Below are positions 48,908 through 58,225 of a stretch of 64,000 bases of DNA, piece by piece. The DNA is taken from contig CAYLYH010000002.1 of assembly GCA_964388155.1 (NCBI GenBank), forward strand, positions 1 to 64,000, in the 5' to 3' direction. The translations under genes and the position numbers were made by a program. The first letter of the stretch is position 1, and every line of letters starts with the position of its first letter. The stretch is from JACNKV01 sp964388155. GTDB lineage: Bacteria > Fidelibacterota > Marinisomatia > Marinisomatales > JACNKV01. The notes below the pieces were generated by a model. The model had not been told where the DNA came from. It searched no databases and saw only the letters and a program-made list of their open reading frames with translations.

Positions 48908-48913
48908 CCTACA

Positions 48914-50131
48914 TTACTCCAACTCATAAATATGAACATCGAATGGTTCATAATCTTCTGTTAAAATACCGTCTTTAATTAGAATTGTTCTATCCTCTTT
49001 AAGTATTTTCGCTTGTTCGAAATTTCTCAAATTCCCCAAGGTAATTCGTACCGGATTTTTATCTGAATTGACTGTGATCAAATAATATTTTTCATCACTA
49101 TTCTTTGCCAGAATCTCCACACCGGTATCGATGGAATACCGTAATTCGTGATATGTTTTTTCAATGTCCAAATCAATAGAATGGGATGACAAAATATATT
49201 GCATTTCAGCTAATTCTTTGGTGACACGATTCAAATCCTCCATGAATTGCGAAGGTTGGGGAGAATAAGGCATTCCCCAATAGTTGATACCGTTAGCGCC
49301 ATGAACAATGGCATTGAAAGCCATAAAACGGGATTGTTTATAAGTCGGATATAATACCATGTCCGAATTTATTTCTTGCTCTTTTTTTAGCATTTCCCAT
49401 GCGAATCCTTGAAGCACCATAAACAAAGGTTTTGAATGATTAGTAACACGGTGCATTTTTTCTGCATATTCTCCAACCTGACTAATGTACGGATTCAGCA
49501 AATCGCCTTGAAGTCCATCCGGATACAACGCGTAGGTAGGCGTTATACCATTGGGAATAACAGGATAAACATCACAAGCCACAATATCCGTTGATTCATT
49601 ATATTTCTGTAAAGTTGAAATAAGATTGACAGGACCGTGATTGGTGTAAATCAGATGATTCGTATCTTCCTGCTTGATTAAATTATATGTCTCAATCATT
49701 ATTTCAGGTCGAATTCGAAGGTCTGGAGAATTCCATGTGAATGCCGGTTCATCAGCAATTTCCCAACAGAGTAAAGATGGGTGAGATTTATAGGTTTGAA
49801 TCAACTCTGAAATTCGTTCTTTACCTTTTACATTTGATGCTAATCCTGTTGAAATACGGGTATAAAGATTATTTTGATGCGCCACATCAAGCTCTTTTTG
49901 ATTTGCTGAAACGTGAATATAATTATATCCGTTTTTCGCTAATTCTTTGAATGGATGGTCACTTTTTGGAAGATGATAGGATCCAATGATAAATGTACGT
50001 TTGCCATTGATAACCAACATGCCATCATTGTCCCAAGTAAATTTGAGATTGGGTCTACTATGGCTTTCACATCCCCAGAATAAAAACAGAGCGATAGTGA
50101 AGAAAAATATTTGTCTTGAATATTTTTCCAT
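48914..50131 (-). CDS. TIM-barrel lipoprotein, GH-A-clan-like putative glycoside hydrolase
   Basis: 405 residues, lipoprotein (FLFWGC, Cys 21). It begins like GH2/GH5-type barrels: NGKRTFIIGSYHLP, then HPSLLCWEIADEPAFTW (DEP near residue 125, candidate acid/base Glu), DIVACDVYPVIP, KPLFMVLQGFAWE and GANGINYWGMPYSP. A short beta domain ends the protein. I cannot assign a CAZy family. It lies 4 bases after a sialidase-fold gene in the leftward operon. Likely periplasmic or surface enzyme; substrate unknown. Confidence 0.68.
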   Translation of the reverse strand: MEKYSRQIFFFTIALFLFWGCESHSRPNLKFTWDNDGMLVINGKRTFIIGSYHLPKSDHPFKELAKNGYNYIHVSANQKELDVAHQNNLYTRISTGLASNVKGKERISELIQTYKSHPSLLCWEIADEPAFTWNSPDLRIRPEIMIETYNLIKQEDTNHLIYTNHGPVNLISTLQKYNESTDIVACDVYPVIPNGITPTYALYPDGLQGDLLNPYISQVGEYAEKMHRVTNHSKPLFMVLQGFAWEMLKKEQEINSDMVLYPTYKQSRFMAFNAIVHGANGINYWGMPYSPQPSQFMEDLNRVTKELAEMQYILSSHSIDLDIEKTYHELRYSIDTGVEILAKNSDEKYYLITVNSDKNPVRITLGNLRNFEQAKILKEDRTILIKDGILTEDYEPFDVHIYELE

Positions 50132-50135
50132 ATAA

Positions 50136-51191
50136 TTATTTAATCATTTTAGGGTTTATCACCACATGTTTTACCATTTTTCGATTCCATGTATAAACGA
50201 TGTGGATCAAGTTATCTTCAGTTTGGATTATGGCAGGATATGAATATTCTTCTTCATCTGTTGTTTCCGGATTAGTCACTTTTTCCAGTTGAATGACTTC
50301 TTTCCAAGTTTTTCCATCTTTGGATACGGCTACAGATAATGGGACACGATCTCCCCAGTTTTTATTGGTGGGATTATAAACCAATAAATGCCTTCCGTCT
50401 TTTAATGTTAATCCATCAATACCGGAGTTAGGATTTGGAAGAGTGGTCGCTTTCATTTCACTCCAAGTGTAACCATTATCTTTTGACCAAGATTCAGAAA
50501 TAACTTCATTTTTGGTTCGATTTAATAATTGAATTGTTTTATTTGGATGAACCAAAATGGTGGGTTGAATTGCACCAAACTCAACACCGTCATTCAAATC
50601 TCCGGAAGATTTCCATGTTTTTCCATTATCAATAGATCGCTCTATTTGAATTTTCCAACCATCGTGTTCGGTGCTTGTCCCGGATAATATATCACCATTT
50701 GATAATTGGATTGGTTTGTTTTTTATAGGACCATAAATCCCGTCGGGCAATTGAATTGGGTTAGACCAGGTTAATCCATGATTCTTGGATGTAACAAACA
50801 TTCCCCACCATTCTCTTGGGTTGGGACCTACTTTGTAAAACAGAGTTAAAGGTGAATCTTTGGGTTGGAATAAAACGGGGTTCCAGCATGGGAAACGTGA
50901 TCCATCATCTTGAATGCCATTTACAACTTCGACGGGAGTTGACCAATTTTTATTACTTTTTCTCGATACCCAGATCCCTACATCTTTATTTTTTTCTCTG
51001 GTACCACCAAACCATGCTGCGATTAGATTGTTTCCAGATGATACAATAGTAGATGCATGGCATTCCGGCGTAAGAGCATCTTCCATTTCATAAATAAATT
51101 CTTGTGATACAATTAATCGGTTTGTTACTTCTTTATTACTACAGGATGATAAAAAGAAAATACCGAATAAAACACTTATGATGATTTTCAT
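50136..51191 (-). CDS. Sialidase-fold (BNR repeat) lipoprotein lacking the RIP arginine
   Basis: 351 residues, lipoprotein (LFGIFFLSSC, Cys 17). Four Asp-box-type repeats are visible: SKNHGLTW, SIDNGKTW, SKDNGYTW and SKDGKTW, so it is a six-bladed sialidase-fold propeller of the BNR_2 type. At the place of the sialidase RIP motif it has CHAST (His 45), so true sialic-acid cleavage is doubtful. Start 51191 is chosen because AAGGAAAA lies about 8 bases upstream and the ATG overlaps the stop of the upstream gene (ATGA); the frame opens earlier at 51224. Probably an exo-glycosidase or glycan lyase relative of unknown specificity. Confidence 0.75.
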   Translation of the reverse strand: MKIIISVLFGIFFLSSCSNKEVTNRLIVSQEFIYEMEDALTPECHASTIVSSGNNLIAAWFGGTREKNKDVGIWVSRKSNKNWSTPVEVVNGIQDDGSRFPCWNPVLFQPKDSPLTLFYKVGPNPREWWGMFVTSKNHGLTWSNPIQLPDGIYGPIKNKPIQLSNGDILSGTSTEHDGWKIQIERSIDNGKTWKSSGDLNDGVEFGAIQPTILVHPNKTIQLLNRTKNEVISESWSKDNGYTWSEMKATTLPNPNSGIDGLTLKDGRHLLVYNPTNKNWGDRVPLSVAVSKDGKTWKEVIQLEKVTNPETTDEEEYSYPAIIQTEDNLIHIVYTWNRKMVKHVVINPKMIK

Positions 51192-54100
51192 TTGACTTTT
51201 CCTTCTGTTATTTCCTCGATGCAATCCAGCATTTCATTTCTGAATTTGACCATATTTAATTCGTTGCTCACCAAATCGAAGTTTTCGCGTGATACACCTA
51301 ATTTCATGGCTTGATATCCCGGGTCAACCAAATCAATTAAACCGGATTCTAATAATTGATTAATTTTTTCTTGTAATCCGCTATTCAAATTTTGGTTTTC
51401 AGCAGCGATATTTTTTAGGGCAGAAAGAATTCGATAATCTTCAATACCTTCTCTCACTGCTTCCCAACGTCGGCTGGTAACCGGTTTTGTCCTGCCGGGA
51501 TATACAAGGTTATATTCAAACTTGATACGTCCCCATGGATTTTCGCTATTCGCATTGTAGCACCAATATCCAATTCCCGATGCACCGGAGCGAAGTGCCA
51601 TCAATGCAGCAGTGCGAAATTCGTACATCAAATTGATATTCTTTATATTGGGTCCGATTGGCCTAGATGAAGTATAAGTACAATTATATGACCATAAATG
51701 ATCTCCGACATTTTGCATTACATCCATTTCCGGGGAATCTTCAGAAAGCCAATCAAAGGGCGGAACCCAAACATCAATAACGGTTCCCATCGCGTTGAAC
51801 ATTGGCAACTCACCACCACCGTCTTGATAGAGCATAATATCAGGATGATTTTCATGAACTATTTCACCAAATTGCACTAATTTATTAACGGCATTCCAAC
51901 CGTGACCGCCCGGCTCATCGATGGGGTAAATAGCAAATTGATTAGTATCGTATCCTGAATTTTTCAGATGCCTTTTCAAAGATTTCATATACTTTGAAAG
52001 ATCTTTTTTGTATTTGGCAGAACCGAATTCTCCCTTAATGGCAGGGAATCCACCAATCAGTAAAAACACATTGTGCTCTTTAAATTGATTCGTGATTTTA
52101 TCCAGTTCGGAAAAATCAAAATTTTTAATCTTATCATATCGGTTATAAGTAATTTTACCGTGTGGAATCCGAAATACATTGTTTCCATGAGCAAGCAAAT
52201 CACTTATTTCAGGTCCTATAGAAGGAGACCATGTACATAACCTGAAGTCTTCCGGAGGGCTCATGGTAAAGAGAAAAACCTCCATCATAATCTCTACATG
52301 CGTTTCCGGTGGTGAAGCTGCCTGCGGAGCTGAAGATGCATTGACCACACCATCACCGTTCAGAGCCTGTAATATAAGATCGATTTTATATTTACCTGGA
52401 GAATTTTCGGTCACGATGTCTAACCATACTTCCCGGGCAGTAAGAGAGGGAATCGTTACAATATTTGATTCATCCAATTCCGGCATTGCATCCCAAGATT
52501 CTTCTCCGATGGATGTGATCGTATTCACGGACCGTAATAAAGTAACAGAAATCCCATCTTTTGTATTTTCGGTATGCACGCGTACATTCAATAATTGATC
52601 GGTAATATTAAACAACATAAGCGATACAGGTTCATGTTCATTCAAAACGGTTCGACGGTTTATTTCCACAGGATTAACAACCCTTTCCGGCAATTGCAGA
52701 TGAACATCTTTACTCTGCCAGTGAGTCCCCTCAAAAGCAATCAAACTTGTTCCGTCCCCAAGTTGAGTAGCTTTTTCACATACTGTACTAATTTGAAACG
52801 CACGTTTAGCCTTCCGGTTAAGAGATGATGTTTGTTCAAATATTTTCTGATGAGCTGATGCTGAATTACCCGGGACACTATTTTGGAGAATCTGTATTTT
52901 GTCAAATTGTGACTGAAGCAACAGAGCTTTATGCCGCAAGGCGTTTGCGGTAAGCGGAATGTTTTTTTCGCATTCATCGGCCGTTGAAGCTAGTATGCCA
53001 ATGGCTTGCTGAATTAACGACCTATCGTTATGAAAGGGTATAACCGCAATTTCTTTTGAATCTGAAAATAGGATTTTTTCATTTCCATCGATCAACTCCC
53101 ATGTAAAGCTATAATCACCGGGCTGTGCGATTTCAATTGGAAGAAGAAGTTGTCCCTTTTTTCCAATGATAGTTGATGTTGCTGTATATTGCGTCCCGTT
53201 AGGACCTATACAAATTCCGTTGGCAGATAGTGACGTTGTAGTCGGATATGGATTTATAACATTAAAAATAACCGGTTCCCCAACAAAAAGTCTATCCCAC
53301 TCTAGATTTTGCGGAACCATGCGTAATTGATTGGATTGTTTTAGTCCAAACCAAGAGCCTGTATTACGAATATCCCCACGGTAGGAACTCCAATGTCTGA
53401 TTGTTTTATTGGACGCAGGTGTTCCAAAGCAATAAGCCATTCCTGCTTCTCCACCTGTTAGGGCGAATTCCAGATCATCAACACTGCCTGAAATATTTCC
53501 AAAGGCAGGAGTATTATTAATGGAACGTGAAGGTAGTTGATGGTCAAAGATAATTTTTCCATCATTGCTGAAAGCTAAAATATGCCCACGCTGTGTTGAT
53601 AAAATAAATTCCATTTCTCCGTCGTTATTAATATCAAGGATTGCGCCGGGCGCCAGCGTACGTCCCTGCATATCGATCTTCCATATAACAGACCCTTTCT
53701 CATCAAATCGATAAATCACGCCTTTTTGTGTAATTGCAAAAATATCTGCACGCCCATTCAAGTTAAAATCACCAATAGAGATAGACGATGCGATAGGGGA
53801 ATTTGTCGGATAATCCCAAATCGGATTTCCATTCTTATCTAGACAATAAACAACACCATCAGCAGATGCGACGATAATATAGGTTTTACCATCCGATGCT
53901 GAAAACATGACTGGCGATGAGGTTGACCACGATGAAGATGCTTCTCCGATTTTATAATTCCACAATGTAGCTGTTTTATGATTCATTGCTGTGACAACGC
54001 CGTCATTCGTAGAAAACACAATCTCCATTAAACCATCATTGTTAAGATCACCAACTGAAGGGCTCACCGGCGTTGCATCCAAAGTTGTATGATGATTCAC

Positions 54101-54574
54101 GTTCCCTGTTAAAGCATCAAGAATCCATATAACTCCGCTTTGGTCTCCTTGGATAACTTCAATCTTTCCGTCATTGTTTAGATCAGAGAGAACATTCGCA
54201 CACCACTCTACCCCGGCGTTTAGTTTTGTTTTCCACATTAGCTCTCCTGTACCGTTCAGACAGTGGAGATATCCACTTTTGTCCCCAACAAAAATAAGTA
54301 CGGATTTGTTTTCTTGAATCAGTACTGAAGGATAAGTCATCAATCTTCCATCTGTTCTCCATTGCCATAATTCTTTTCCTTGTTTTCCTAACACGACTAA
54401 CTCTTCATGACCGGCAATGATGGTTTCATCGTACCCATCATTATTAATGTCAGCAGCGATAGGAGCGCTTTCTAAAAAGACTTTTTGATTGGTTTCCCAT
54501 TTAAGTGGAAGTTCAAGTTGTTGGGAAAAAGTTAATTGAAAAAAGGCTAGGGATAAAAAGATTTGGTTTTTCAT
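51188..54574 (-). CDS. Propeller (FG-GAP/PQQ-like) plus DUF4091 glycoside hydrolase-like protein
   Basis: 1128 residues with a signal peptide (MKNQIFLSLAFFQLTFS). Residues about 20-395 are beta-propeller repeats with calcium-site-like loops: ADINNDGYDE, SDLNNDGKIE, GDLNNDGLME, LDINNDGEME. A middle beta region (about 420-740) leads to a C-terminal barrel (about 760-1090) with YPIDEPGGHGW near residue 886, IDVWVPPFDW, GIGYWCYNA and the EAVREGIEDYRIL end typical of DUF4091, a domain seen in GH123-like N-acetylgalactosaminidase relatives. It is translationally coupled (ATGA) to the sialidase-fold gene. Exact activity is unknown; exo-acting on amino sugars is one option. Confidence 0.72.
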   Translation of the reverse strand: MKNQIFLSLAFFQLTFSQQLELPLKWETNQKVFLESAPIAADINNDGYDETIIAGHEELVVLGKQGKELWQWRTDGRLMTYPSVLIQENKSVLIFVGDKSGYLHCLNGTGELMWKTKLNAGVEWCANVLSDLNNDGKIEVIQGDQSGVIWILDALTGNVNHHTTLDATPVSPSVGDLNNDGLMEIVFSTNDGVVTAMNHKTATLWNYKIGEASSSWSTSSPVMFSASDGKTYIIVASADGVVYCLDKNGNPIWDYPTNSPIASSISIGDFNLNGRADIFAITQKGVIYRFDEKGSVIWKIDMQGRTLAPGAILDINNDGEMEFILSTQRGHILAFSNDGKIIFDHQLPSRSINNTPAFGNISGSVDDLEFALTGGEAGMAYCFGTPASNKTIRHWSSYRGDIRNTGSWFGLKQSNQLRMVPQNLEWDRLFVGEPVIFNVINPYPTTTSLSANGICIGPNGTQYTATSTIIGKKGQLLLPIEIAQPGDYSFTWELIDGNEKILFSDSKEIAVIPFHNDRSLIQQAIGILASTADECEKNIPLTANALRHKALLLQSQFDKIQILQNSVPGNSASAHQKIFEQTSSLNRKAKRAFQISTVCEKATQLGDGTSLIAFEGTHWQSKDVHLQLPERVVNPVEINRRTVLNEHEPVSLMLFNITDQLLNVRVHTENTKDGISVTLLRSVNTITSIGEESWDAMPELDESNIVTIPSLTAREVWLDIVTENSPGKYKIDLILQALNGDGVVNASSAPQAASPPETHVEIMMEVFLFTMSPPEDFRLCTWSPSIGPEISDLLAHGNNVFRIPHGKITYNRYDKIKNFDFSELDKITNQFKEHNVFLLIGGFPAIKGEFGSAKYKKDLSKYMKSLKRHLKNSGYDTNQFAIYPIDEPGGHGWNAVNKLVQFGEIVHENHPDIMLYQDGGGELPMFNAMGTVIDVWVPPFDWLSEDSPEMDVMQNVGDHLWSYNCTYTSSRPIGPNIKNINLMYEFRTAALMALRSGASGIGYWCYNANSENPWGRIKFEYNLVYPGRTKPVTSRRWEAVREGIEDYRILSALKNIAAENQNLNSGLQEKINQLLESGLIDLVDPGYQAMKLGVSRENFDLVSNELNMVKFRNEMLDCIEEITEGKVK

Positions 54575-54641
54575 AGTTATTCTAAGTTAGTTGTATGAAA
54601 AATGGGACTTCGCTATCAAAACGTATGGCTTCATATATATA

Positions 54642-55802
54642 TTATCTGTTTCGTATCCACTCCTCGGTGAATTTAGCATGCATGATCGTTTTGCCGATTG
54701 AATTTCGATGGGTGTAGGTCACATGAATCACACCATCCACTGTTTGGATCACAGAGGGATATCCATAAGATTCATTAGGTGACTTACCGATATAGCGCTC
54801 CCATTTCCACGTTTGACCTTCATCATCGGATAAAGCCGCAGCAAAACTTCGACGATTATCCTCCGTATCGTTATAAAGCATCAACCAATGTCCGTTTTTA
54901 AGGACGATCACTTCAAGACTTGAACCCGGATTCAGGATATCAGTATCTTCAGCAAAAGACCATGTATCGCCATTGTCAGTTGAGACACTTTTCATTGCTC
55001 GATACGGCAGACTTCCGGAGTCACGTAAGTAGGCAACCAGCGTACCGTCTGACTTACGAACGATGGTTGGTTGTATCGGACCTAACCCCACAATCGGAGA
55101 ACTCGCACTCCAGGATTTGCCGACATCATCACTAATCGCCACTAAGGATACATTAAATCCGTCAGAGTACAGAGGGAGTAAAATACGTCCGCTGGATAAT
55201 ACGGTGGGATGTATTCTAGTCATCCATCCTTTTTGGCGTTTTTCTTTATCTTCAGAAGCCTCAATAATCATCTGGCTGTACGGCAGAGCATATTCCGCCC
55301 ACATTGGTTCATCCACATTTTTCTTGAAAGCGTGTTTAATGGCATTATGAAATCTTTCCCCAGGCGTCAGTACAATGATATCTTGCCAATTCCAAATTGG
55401 AGAACCGTCTTTTTGATAATCGGTTGACGTTTTATATCTGAGGATGGAGTTTTCCCAACCGTTGGCGCGTACTGCAATCCAAAACAACCATAATTGCTCA
55501 TTTTCGTCGATAAACAGAACCGGATTACAGTCCGGCAAATTAGGTGTGTCCGCCATAACAAACACCGAACTCCATACCGTTTCTCCTTTTTTTAATCTAG
55601 CTCCTTGAACCTGCACATCATTCGCAGTTCGTTCACCCGATCCATAGAACCAGCAAGCCAGCAAATCGCCGTTTGGCTGTTCAATAATACTGCTGCCGTG
55701 CGCATGCTTTTCCTGAAAAGGGAATATTGGTTGTTGAACGATCTGTGACAATAGTGGCGTTATAGTTACTAATGCCATAAGAATTCGATATGATTTATTC
55801 AT
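54642..55802 (-). CDS. Second sialidase-fold (BNR repeat) secreted protein
   Basis: 386 residues; signal peptide MNKSYRILMALVTITPLLS with no lipobox. Asp boxes SDDVGKSW, STDNGDTW and SDDEGQTW show the sialidase propeller. The usual RIP is replaced by AHGSS (His 35), matching the His at the same place in the 50136 paralogue, and both continue with a conserved (A/C)WF.G segment. Family level is firm; substrate is not. The ortholog group is often labelled exo-alpha-sialidase in databases, a label I would not take literally. Encoded between the propeller-toroid and DUF4091 genes. Confidence 0.75.
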   Translation of the reverse strand: MNKSYRILMALVTITPLLSQIVQQPIFPFQEKHAHGSSIIEQPNGDLLACWFYGSGERTANDVQVQGARLKKGETVWSSVFVMADTPNLPDCNPVLFIDENEQLWLFWIAVRANGWENSILRYKTSTDYQKDGSPIWNWQDIIVLTPGERFHNAIKHAFKKNVDEPMWAEYALPYSQMIIEASEDKEKRQKGWMTRIHPTVLSSGRILLPLYSDGFNVSLVAISDDVGKSWSASSPIVGLGPIQPTIVRKSDGTLVAYLRDSGSLPYRAMKSVSTDNGDTWSFAEDTDILNPGSSLEVIVLKNGHWLMLYNDTEDNRRSFAAALSDDEGQTWKWERYIGKSPNESYGYPSVIQTVDGVIHVTYTHRNSIGKTIMHAKFTEEWIRNR

Positions 55803-55823
55803 AATATCCTCATACGGTTTTGA

Positions 55824-58178
55824 TTATTCGGCAATAAACCCATGATAAAGCCCCATATAATACGGAAGTAAGAACACGGTTCCTGTTGATAGATTTTGTC
55901 CGTTACCGCCTGTGGTCAAATCCCAAGGATCGTGATTCCAATGGTTCACATGGCTTTCATCCACCGGAAATACTTTCCCATTTACACGGTATCCTTTTCT
56001 TGAATTATCTTCGCGGTCAAATGTACGGTTCCAATGATGAAGTTTTTGCAGATCGATTCGATGATTATTGGAATGTCGCCAATCAAATCTATCCAATGGA
56101 AAGCGAATCAATGTTTCAACAGACTCTTCCAGCCATTCTTCATGAGGTTCAAGGTCATATGTCCCCCAAGCATCGGTGAAATCTTGCCCGGAGGTGGCTG
56201 CCCTAAAGGCAAAATTAAAGAACGGATTCAATTCCGGTACTTCTAACATCCAATTCATATACATCGAAAACGAGTAGCGGGATTTTAATTCGGAGTCAGT
56301 CTCGTACTTGATTAAATGATAATAATTCATGAACGCCATTTCATCATCAGAATGGTTCCCTGTCCCTACACCGCGATTAAATTTCATATCCGTCATATTT
56401 TGGGCGTAGCCATGTTCTTCGATTAGCATATCCGATATTTCACGATATCTTTTATCACCGGTCATGTGATAGGTAATCGCCAAATAGGATAACATACTTA
56501 GGGAATTTAATCCGCGCTCCACAAACCAGTTTTTGTCATGATTCAACTCATAGGGGTTAAACCGAGCCCAGCGGGTTGGTCTTCCGTCATGGTCAACCAG
56601 TTGAAAATCATGATCGATTAAATGATCCGTAAGCTTTTTCACATGAGACCGAACTCGCGATTTTTCTTCTTCGGTATCAGCAACCAGATCATAATACAGC
56701 CCGTAAAGAAAATAATGCCCGTCCAACTCATCGGAGCTGGTATCAGTTTTGTAATACCACTTCCCTGTTTTGTTTTTTGGCCATCTATTTTCATAAACTT
56801 TCCATAGCTTATCATTGTTTTTTTTATTTCGGATATCGTCCTCAACCCGACCGATGTTAGGGTCATGACCGCTGGTGGGTAAGATGGTTCTGGCTACAAA
56901 TCCCGGTGGCGGTGATATCAGCGCATCCTGTGTCACATCACCAAGAAATTTCAATGCGTCAAATGCTTTCTTTGCCCGTGCTTTTGCTTTAGGATCTTTT
57001 GTAGCTGCATAGGCAAAACATTCTCCTGCGCCGTACATCCCCGTCCATAATCCGTCATTATCACTATCATGTTGAATCCATTCAGATTTGTCCCCGGAGA
57101 TAGGAATTGTTACATCCAATACGTATTCGTACGGTGTACGACGGTGATAACGGTCTATTTCATCTTCATACCATTTTGCTTTTTCAGCCAGTGTCATTGT
57201 TTTATGGTATATGTTACCGATACCATCAGACGTGGCAATCCATGCACTCCCATCGGATGAAACGGCAATGTCAATCACTTCATCATTTGGCAACCATCGT
57301 TTCCCCTGACGATATTCCCAGATTTCCCCGTCAAAATGGATGGCACCTTTATACGTACCAAACCATACATCACCATCAATACCTGCTGCCATTTTAGTAA
57401 AATCATTATAGGGTAAACCGTCTTTCCCCTCAAAGAGTGTCCAAACGTCGTCAAGAACTCCAGTTCCCTGCGGACTCGCAAACCATAATCGATCTTTGGT
57501 ATCAACCATCACACTACGACAATCATTAACTGCCCAGCTTCTGACACCGTCATCCGGTATAATTCGCACCCATTCCTTATTACTTTTACTGTGTTTGTAA
57601 ATTCCGTTTTCAGTCGCAATAAAAATATTATTCTTTTTTGCTACGGCAATTTGACGGATCTCTTTGGCTGGGATGTCAAATCTCATAACAGATTTTTTCC
57701 ACCCGCTAGAAGTTGGTTTGATGGCATAAAGCTGTTCAACGCCGCTTAAGAGTATCCGTTTATCGAATGCCATATCACCACCCGTCACAGGGACTTTCAT
57801 TTTTTTCGGTAGAGTTAATTTATCGATGATTTTTCCTGTATGATCCAGAATGAAAATTTTACCACCCCGGGCTATTGAGGTGGATTCTGCTGAATAGACT
57901 GCAAGTTTATTCCCTTTGACAGCAAGATACCATATTTTCTTTCCTTCTAACTCCGGAACAGGAGTCCACTTATCTTCAGAAAACACAGATAATCCGTTTT
58001 CGGTTCCGACATAGATGTTTCCATTTCTTGTGTTAGCTATGGTATTAATGTGGTTACTTGATAGCCCATCTTCAACTGTGTGAAATGTCCGCAATTCCTG
58101 AGCAAACTCTTTAATGTGGATTTCTTCAGCTAATCCTGCAGTTATTGAAAGCAGTAATATTAATCCTATCTGGCGCAT
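55824..58178 (-). CDS. Two-component-regulator-type propeller fused to a helical toroid domain (copy 2)
   Basis: 784 residues, signal peptide MRQIGLILLLSITAGLA. Residues about 30-330 are Reg_prop-like repeats (NGNIYVGTENGLSVF, NNIFIATENGIYKHS, DGDVWFGTYKGAIHF, DGSAWIATSDGIGNI). No kinase domain follows; instead about 430 residues of mostly helical sequence resemble an alpha/alpha toroid: SDNDGLWTGMYGAGE, DTSSDELDGHYFLYG, TRWARFNP, RGLNSLSMLSYL, SDDEMAFMNYY. Same layout as the 61266-63530 protein. Conserved acids suggest an enzyme, possibly a glycosidase, lyase or epimerase-like fold, but I cannot match a known family. Confidence 0.7.
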   Translation of the reverse strand: MRQIGLILLLSITAGLAEEIHIKEFAQELRTFHTVEDGLSSNHINTIANTRNGNIYVGTENGLSVFSEDKWTPVPELEGKKIWYLAVKGNKLAVYSAESTSIARGGKIFILDHTGKIIDKLTLPKKMKVPVTGGDMAFDKRILLSGVEQLYAIKPTSSGWKKSVMRFDIPAKEIRQIAVAKKNNIFIATENGIYKHSKSNKEWVRIIPDDGVRSWAVNDCRSVMVDTKDRLWFASPQGTGVLDDVWTLFEGKDGLPYNDFTKMAAGIDGDVWFGTYKGAIHFDGEIWEYRQGKRWLPNDEVIDIAVSSDGSAWIATSDGIGNIYHKTMTLAEKAKWYEDEIDRYHRRTPYEYVLDVTIPISGDKSEWIQHDSDNDGLWTGMYGAGECFAYAATKDPKAKARAKKAFDALKFLGDVTQDALISPPPGFVARTILPTSGHDPNIGRVEDDIRNKKNNDKLWKVYENRWPKNKTGKWYYKTDTSSDELDGHYFLYGLYYDLVADTEEEKSRVRSHVKKLTDHLIDHDFQLVDHDGRPTRWARFNPYELNHDKNWFVERGLNSLSMLSYLAITYHMTGDKRYREISDMLIEEHGYAQNMTDMKFNRGVGTGNHSDDEMAFMNYYHLIKYETDSELKSRYSFSMYMNWMLEVPELNPFFNFAFRAATSGQDFTDAWGTYDLEPHEEWLEESVETLIRFPLDRFDWRHSNNHRIDLQKLHHWNRTFDREDNSRKGYRVNGKVFPVDESHVNHWNHDPWDLTTGGNGQNLSTGTVFLLPYYMGLYHGFIAE

Positions 58179-58225
58179 TTCTTCTCCTTGAGTGTTATTT
58201 TGTTCAAATTTAAGTCTTTCTTAAC

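Noticed and set aside
50136..55802. Naming the two BNR proteins as sialidases (nanH)
   Set aside because: The RIP motif with the first catalytic Arg is absent in both; only the fold is supported.
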